Source: Bacillota bacterium
GTDB taxonomy: Bacteria > Bacillota > Clostridia > Christensenellales > UBA1242
DNA length: 20,258 nt
NCBI GenBank assembly: GCA_009787915.1
Contig: WQSK01000003.1
Coordinates: 1-20,258, forward strand
Reading direction: 5' to 3'
Part shown: one piece after another, positions 14,891 to 20,258 of the stretch
Layout of the letters: every line of letters begins with the position of its first letter
Position numbering within the stretch: the stretch's first letter is position 1
Notes under the pieces: model-generated
Database searches by the model: none
Told to the model about the DNA's origin: nothing
What the model saw: only the letters and a program-made list of their open reading frames with translations
Made by a program: the position numbers and the translations under genes

Positions 14891-17800
14891 ATGAAGAAAC
14901 GGATTGCTACGATTTTGGCTATCTTGGTGCTTGCGGCTACCGTCATTGGCGCAAGTGTCGTCTTTTTCACACGCCCTGATTCGGACCCATTTTCGGGTGC
15001 AAGATTACAATTCAACCGACAAAATGTAAGTATTACTTTGGATGTCGAGGCTATGCGCACAACTGGCAGGCAATTCACCGCCGACGTACAAATAACCGCG
15101 CGAAATATGCCCTCGGGTGCATCGCAAATTGTTTTCGTCGAATCTCTGGCAACCAATATTGCAACAGTTTCTATTATAAACCGTGATTCGAACATAACTT
15201 GGATACGAATTACCGCAGTCAATGGGGGAGATACACAAATCCGCGTCCTATCGGGGGGCGGGCATATCGAAGAATTCATAAACGTTCGGGTTTTGGTACC
15301 TGCACGGAGTATGGCACTAAAACCTGGGGCAGCGTTTGCTGTTTCAAAGGCTATCCATACTACTGGTGAAACCTATATGGATTTTTATGCTGGGAATTTT
15401 GATTTTTTTGCAACCCAAGATAACGCCACAAACATATTTGCAAACCAATTTACGGTTCAATATTCTTTGCGCGATGCCGACCCGCGTTATTTCCGCATAG
15501 TAGGAAACCGCCTTATCGTATCTCCGACGCCTACTGTCGTAGAGTATATCTATGTAACGGCAAGGCTTGCAAACGTAGCAAATGCGGTGCCTATAGAGTT
15601 TCGTGTTTGGGTTGTTGACCCGTTTGCGCCGATACGCCTTTTTGATACACGTGATAACAGTCTGTCAACTGTACCTGGTCCGCGGCCTGGCGACATCCAT
15701 GTGTACGCGGACTTAACGCTTAACAGTCACGACCCATTAAAAGGCCACCGCAACTGGGTTGATTTCAGAATCCAAGCCACAAACGCTGTTTCTGGTCAAC
15801 CGTATGGTATTGGTCAGAACTATGGTTTCCGTTTTAATCACAATGATAGGATTAGGATGCTTACAAACTTTGATGGTGCAACCCAAGAAAGTTTCCGCCT
15901 CCAAGCCAACGGTATCACCAGTCAGACAAACCCATCATTTTCCGAGTTGATTGTATATCCTATTGTTCGTCACGGCGCAACCGTTATCAGGCTTAACAGG
16001 CCCGAACACAGAAACGTCCAAGCAAGAGTTCTTTTGAATGCGGAAGTCAGAAACGTGTTCCGTTACGACAACCCTTTGTTTGTAAATGGCATCCAAAACC
16101 CTGTTGACGGTGGAACAAGGTTCTGCGGCGGGGAGGACCTCCAATTTTTGTTTGCCGAGAACTCGGAAGATAACAGAACCAGGTTCCGTTTGAACTTTGC
16201 AGGTCATGATGACCCTGTTGAAAACAATACTGTGCAAAACCAACTTAATGCAAATATCAAGTTTGAACTTTGTTTGGGTCTTGACCCACTTGATGTAAGC
16301 CCTGACCCAGAAATTGTGGCACTTTTGGCTCGTCCTTTTACGGACTTTTTCAGCATTATGTATGCGGCCCCAGACGGCAGAAACAGATTCCCACTTACGG
16401 AATTTCACCTTGGTGCAAATGGGGAAGGCGTTCCTTACAACGGCGTGTTCTATTTCGTATTGCGTGACGACAGCGTAGACGGCACCACGGCAGGTCGTTG
16501 GGGTGAACGCCTCTTGACAATTGGCAGTGCATCTATTGTTGTTCAAAGTGTCGCCCAAGAAACATGGCCAACCACAGTAAGCCGTTTCCCGATTGGTAAG
16601 TTAAATGTTTCGTTTTTCAGAACAATCGAATCTATGCGCCTTGTTAATGAAACAGGGGCGGTAATCAGACCTTCATTGTTTCCAATTATCAACCCAGAAG
16701 GCGGTGACACAAACGGCAGGTTGGGCGAGTTCCGCTTTGACCTCGATATTGTTGCTCACCAAGGTCATTTGCTTGAACGCGAACTTCTTGACGGTTTTGA
16801 AATCAGGTGGCATAACCGCGCATTACATGAAAACATATTTGAAATTGAATCTTGGGTCAATTGCGTAACCGCCCATGCTTGTACACCAAACAATCCAGAG
16901 TGCAGGTTTGTGCTCAGTTTCTCTTTTTGGATTGCGCATGATGCACTCCAAGGCACGGCGGGGAGGCCTCACTTTGTCAACGGTCACTCGCAAGGCAACT
17001 ACTTTTTTGACCTTGTCCATATCCCAAGCGGCAAGTCAATCCCAAGAATCCAAGTACAACCCCAATTTATGATTGATTCTGTTGAACCAATGTCTTTGTT
17101 TACAAGCGACGGCGGTCACGACTTCTTTGATGACGGCGATGGACAAGGTTTGGAAGAATTTATGAACCCAAACCATATTGTTCTGCGCGAACATTCTCAG
17201 CGTGCAGGGTTTGAATGGCGTCTTGCAAACAGTGTCGTCGCACTTGGCGGGCTTTATGGATTCAATGTACATTCGCGTGCCACTATGGTTCAAATGTGGA
17301 CGGAAATCGTTTCCATAAATGGTGTAGCCATCCCCGCAAGACACAACGGCCAAGTATCTGGAATTGTTGACGGGCAACACATTGCGCTCCCAATAAACGT
17401 ACAAACTGTTGCGGACGGACGTATGTTTTTTATACCTGGTGTTCGCGTCGGCCAGTTCTGGGAAGGCGAGGGAATTTTTAATGTTCAGGTTCGGCTTATG
17501 GCAGAAAACCCAAACCTATTGATTAGTGATTTGCGCGAGCCATTCAGTATCGCGGTTACGGTTGTCAACCGACTTACCGCCGCGGTCTTTCAAGAGGGCA
17601 TAGACCAAACACTCCTTAAAACCCATGATACACTTCACTCGGAATCTGGGGCTTTTAACCGAAATCCATCAAGTTTGCATGAGGTAAATATTGAATTACA
17701 CTATGCCTTGCCACGCGCTACTACGACTGTTGGTGGGTTTGTTAATACACATTTGATAATCGAGAACGCAAATAATGATAGGCTCTTGGGTGCGGTAAGT

Positions 17801-20258
17801 CCGACGTGGTGGCGCGAATCAAACCCAAATCGCCCAGACGGTCTGCGATTTTTTGACGAGGAATCCGATTGGCATTATTTCAACATGGAACGCGGAACCA
17901 TGAGCATGAACGAAAGACAGTACACAATTCACGCGTTAAACCACTTTACAGGTCGACCAGGCGGTAATCAAGCATTGCCTCCTGAACCGCACCCAAGTGG
18001 CAGAATTAATTTCATGTTTACACAAACCGTTAATGTCATGGTCGAGGAATGGAACCCAATGGCAAACGATGGGGCAGGCGGTTGGACGCTTCAACAGCGT
18101 ACTGTCTATATCCCAAGTGCAACAACCACGATTTCATTTAACGTTGACATTATTCGTGCTCCCCAAGTTCAAGAAATACAGTTCCCAGCAGTTGATACAA
18201 GCGTTGCGTCCTCCGAGTTCGAGAACGAAGTTTTTGACATGCGCATTAACTCTGAAATGAACTTGCGCGCACGCGGTGTGGGGGACGAGTTTGCACAAAA
18301 TCAATTCAACCCTGTGTATAATAGTGCACTTGGGTTTGACCTCATTGTTGCCGCTCCGAACGTAGACGGCGGATTTACCTCTATAGGCGGACCTGCGACG
18401 ACTAACGGAGTTAACGGTAGTTGGCCCGCAGGCGGTGAAACCGTTACAAGGTATCACAATAATATTCAATGGCAACGGGTCACCCAGCCAGGGCGCCAAA
18501 ATTATACTGTATCCGTCAGCCGAAGAAACCTGGATGTAAACAGCCCAAATTACCTCATGATGGAACATGTTGTTTCTATTGACCAAACAGGCACTATACG
18601 TACAGGTACTGCGCAAACGTTTGGCGAGGGTTTCTATGTATCGATTGTGTCCTATGCAATGGACCGTGTCGTAAACGGCGACCGACGCGTCTTTCAATAC
18701 GACCGAGATGTAACTGGTCGCCCCCGAGTTTCATCTGGTGCTTTCCGCGCAATCACAATTAATGTCTATGACAACACAAGGGTTTTCAACATCGCTTCTA
18801 GGCAGGACTTTTTGTATCATTTCTATCAAGAGGACCAAAGCCAACCTGGTCTTTTCCACGGAAGAAATTTCACAGGTGTAAACACACGTTCTGGTTTCAG
18901 ATATCGTTTGGTCAGCGACATTGACCTAAGCACTGTGAACTTTGGACGCCCGATTGAAGGCTTTGACGGGATACTCATGGGGGGCAGCGGTTTTGTTACT
19001 GTAAACGCGGCTGGCGGTGTAGGTGTCGTGAATGATATGAGGTTCACTATCCGAGGTTTCAGAATGACCGACCAAACCCACGTTGTATTGGACCAACAAG
19101 CCAGGTTCGGTATGTTCAACCAATTGTTTGGTACAATCCGCGATATTCGATTCAGCGAAGTCGGTATTAATGTGCAAAACTTGCCAGCATTGGTAACCAG
19201 TGTCTACTTCGGCGTAATAGCCACATTTATTGAACAAGATGTCCATAGGCGCGGTCTTGTAACAGATGTTTCCGTTGAAATCGCAAACATTGGCGGGGCA
19301 AACCCCGCTCGCCATGGTTCTGGTTTTATTAACTTATCGGGGAATATAGCAAACTTTACGTTCGGAACAATTGCCGCCGTGAACTTCAGCGAAAACGAAA
19401 GAGAACTAACGGCACCTTACCGTATTGTAACTGGTGGTGGTATCCAGGAATTTGTTCAACTTAGAACGTATGGCGTTTTGACCATTGATGTGCGCAACGC
19501 AAATCATGAATTGGCGTTTAATGTCGGCGGGATTGTCGGAAGGAACCATGGTGACATCGACCACGTCGGCGCGCAAGGGGCAAGCGGATTTTTTGAAAAC
19601 GACATTTCTATGACAAGCGAAATCTCTATTGCAATTGCGGGGAACAACACAAGGGCGGCACATATCTCGCAGGATGACCGCGCATTTTCGTTGGCAAGAA
19701 ACCTTGGAGGTATCGCGGGTTTTAACAGCGGTCTTATCCGAAATGTTTCATCAAGCGGGGCCCTACTCAATTCTTTCCGCGGAAACACGGGTGGTTTGGT
19801 CGGGCATAACACAGATAGGTTCCTAGGTTCCCCAACACCAATCTGGGGCGCAGTTTCAACAATCGAAAGTTCGTACAGCAAGAGCCTTATCAGTGCACGC
19901 GGTGCTATTGGCGGTGTTGTTGGTTTCCACGAAAGCGGTGAGGTTATATACAATTATTTCGACATGTTCCTTAACCACAATGCAATTCGCAATATCGACA
20001 GGTTTTGGCTTGATGAGGACAACAGATTTGTTGATTTCTTTAGAACACGTGGTACGGGGGAGAGCCTTGTTCATGTTTATGCGCCTATTACAATATTGTA
20101 CGGCGGGGCGAATGATTTTGGCGGAACAAACGATTACGATGCGCTCAGCGGCTTAAATACCCTTCGCGGACTTTCGAGGTATCCAACGGTTATTGGAACA
20201 CTTGTTGGGCGAAACGCATCAGAAATGCGTTCCAATTTCACGGCTTCGGCGTTTATTG
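14891..20258 (+). CDS. Giant GLUG-repeat surface protein (3' end outside window)
   Basis: The frame starting at ATG 14891 stays open to the last base, giving at least 1789 residues. The start is preceded by a weak GGGGA site and encodes MKKRIATILAILVLAATVIGASVVFF, a signal peptide or signal anchor. Residues about 38-105 look like an Ig-like (Big-type) domain. A long region of beta-rich segments follows. From about 1336 the sequence FRYRLVSDIDL resembles the entry to GLUG regions, and repeats follow: NVGGIVGRNHGDI (1544), NLGGIAGFNSGLIRNV (1604), GNTGGLVGHN (1631), AIGGVVGFHESGEV (1672). GLUG repeats occur in large surface and adhesion proteins and in IgA-peptidase-like proteins; no peptidase motif is seen here. 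Only ten lysines, and five cysteines, of which three cluster at 658, 664 and 671. A C-terminal anchor may lie beyond the window. Confidence 0.87.
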   Translation, partial: MKKRIATILAILVLAATVIGASVVFFTRPDSDPFSGARLQFNRQNVSITLDVEAMRTTGRQFTADVQITARNMPSGASQIVFVESLATNIATVSIINRDSNITWIRITAVNGGDTQIRVLSGGGHIEEFINVRVLVPARSMALKPGAAFAVSKAIHTTGETYMDFYAGNFDFFATQDNATNIFANQFTVQYSLRDADPRYFRIVGNRLIVSPTPTVVEYIYVTARLANVANAVPIEFRVWVVDPFAPIRLFDTRDNSLSTVPGPRPGDIHVYADLTLNSHDPLKGHRNWVDFRIQATNAVSGQPYGIGQNYGFRFNHNDRIRMLTNFDGATQESFRLQANGITSQTNPSFSELIVYPIVRHGATVIRLNRPEHRNVQARVLLNAEVRNVFRYDNPLFVNGIQNPVDGGTRFCGGEDLQFLFAENSEDNRTRFRLNFAGHDDPVENNTVQNQLNANIKFELCLGLDPLDVSPDPEIVALLARPFTDFFSIMYAAPDGRNRFPLTEFHLGANGEGVPYNGVFYFVLRDDSVDGTTAGRWGERLLTIGSASIVVQSVAQETWPTTVSRFPIGKLNVSFFRTIESMRLVNETGAVIRPSLFPIINPEGGDTNGRLGEFRFDLDIVAHQGHLLERELLDGFEIRWHNRALHENIFEIESWVNCVTAHACTPNNPECRFVLSFSFWIAHDALQGTAGRPHFVNGHSQGNYFFDLVHIPSGKSIPRIQVQPQFMIDSVEPMSLFTSDGGHDFFDDGDGQGLEEFMNPNHIVLREHSQRAGFEWRLANSVVALGGLYGFNVHSRATMVQMWTEIVSINGVAIPARHNGQVSGIVDGQHIALPINVQTVADGRMFFIPGVRVGQFWEGEGIFNVQVRLMAENPNLLISDLREPFSIAVTVVNRLTAAVFQEGIDQTLLKTHDTLHSESGAFNRNPSSLHEVNIELHYALPRATTTVGGFVNTHLIIENANNDRLLGAVSPTWWRESNPNRPDGLRFFDEESDWHYFNMERGTMSMNERQYTIHALNHFTGRPGGNQALPPEPHPSGRINFMFTQTVNVMVEEWNPMANDGAGGWTLQQRTVYIPSATTTISFNVDIIRAPQVQEIQFPAVDTSVASSEFENEVFDMRINSEMNLRARGVGDEFAQNQFNPVYNSALGFDLIVAAPNVDGGFTSIGGPATTNGVNGSWPAGGETVTRYHNNIQWQRVTQPGRQNYTVSVSRRNLDVNSPNYLMMEHVVSIDQTGTIRTGTAQTFGEGFYVSIVSYAMDRVVNGDRRVFQYDRDVTGRPRVSSGAFRAITINVYDNTRVFNIASRQDFLYHFYQEDQSQPGLFHGRNFTGVNTRSGFRYRLVSDIDLSTVNFGRPIEGFDGILMGGSGFVTVNAAGGVGVVNDMRFTIRGFRMTDQTHVVLDQQARFGMFNQLFGTIRDIRFSEVGINVQNLPALVTSVYFGVIATFIEQDVHRRGLVTDVSVEIANIGGANPARHGSGFINLSGNIANFTFGTIAAVNFSENERELTAPYRIVTGGGIQEFVQLRTYGVLTIDVRNANHELAFNVGGIVGRNHGDIDHVGAQGASGFFENDISMTSEISIAIAGNNTRAAHISQDDRAFSLARNLGGIAGFNSGLIRNVSSSGALLNSFRGNTGGLVGHNTDRFLGSPTPIWGAVSTIESSYSKSLISARGAIGGVVGFHESGEVIYNYFDMFLNHNAIRNIDRFWLDEDNRFVDFFRTRGTGESLVHVYAPITILYGGANDFGGTNDYDALSGLNTLRGLSRYPTVIGTLVGRNASEMRSNFTASAFI

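Noticed and set aside
14704..14979. 91-codon plus-strand ORF starting in the hairpin loop
   Set aside because: It reads through the right arm of the inverted repeat and into the start of the second giant gene in another frame, has no ribosome site, and its sequence is low-complexity Lys-rich; not a credible gene.
1..20258. tRNA, rRNA, CRISPR arrays or prophage genes
   Set aside because: Read through for cloverleaf-like T-arm sequences, regularly spaced direct repeats and phage motifs; none was found, though short RNAs cannot be excluded by eye.

Overview
The window looks like a stretch of a compact, monoderm-type bacterial chromosome. It is most like an uncultured Bacillota (Clostridia-like) lineage: there is a YycJ/WalJ-type metallo-beta-lactamase protein, paired CPBP membrane proteases, ordinary TGA/TAA/TAG stops, a strong Shine-Dalgarno site (AAGGAG) before an operon-internal gene, and very long surface proteins. 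The lineage call is an inference and is not firm. No rRNA, tRNA, CRISPR array, transposase or phage gene is visible.

Layout. (1) 3-7892, plus strand: the last ~2.6 kb of codons of a giant secreted protein made of Ig-like modules and held by a C-terminal membrane helix; its start lies upstream of the window. (2) 7898-8905 and 8944-9723, minus strand: a degenerate paralogue of transcription terminator Rho, which has lost its P-loop and C-terminal end, and a YycJ-like metallohydrolase. (3) 9784-12108, plus strand: two CPBP intramembrane proteases and the tRNA adenosine deaminase TadA, in overlapping order (17 bp and 4 bp overlaps). (4) 12128-12991: a lysine-rich cytosolic protein of unknown function. 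(5) 13032-14612: a membrane-anchored 526-aa protein with a beta-helix/DUF4097-like exterior. (6) 14615-14811: a ~200-bp hairpin with 41-bp perfect inverted arms. (7) 14891 to the window end: a second giant surface protein (at least 1789 aa) with GLUG-type repeats, still open at the edge.

Three features stand out. The Rho paralogue keeps the Rho_N and RNA-binding domain order and the GGSLTI signature, but lacks the Walker A GKT, the Q-loop SGG and the arginine-finger tail, so it is predicted to be an ATPase-dead Rho-like regulator. The three extracytoplasmic proteins contain almost no lysine (26 Lys in about 4930 residues), while the cytosolic proteins of the same window have 5-11%. Five promoter-proximal genes have a -35/-10 pair whose -10 ends only 5-8 bases before the ATG, without a Shine-Dalgarno site, so their mRNAs are predicted to be leaderless, whereas the operon-internal genes carry Shine-Dalgarno-like sites.

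Taken together, the window is mostly cell-surface biology (two giant proteins, one beta-helix protein, two membrane proteases), with housekeeping genes (tadA, yycJ-like) between them. A modulator of Rho beside multi-kilobase transcripts is a plausible but untested functional link.
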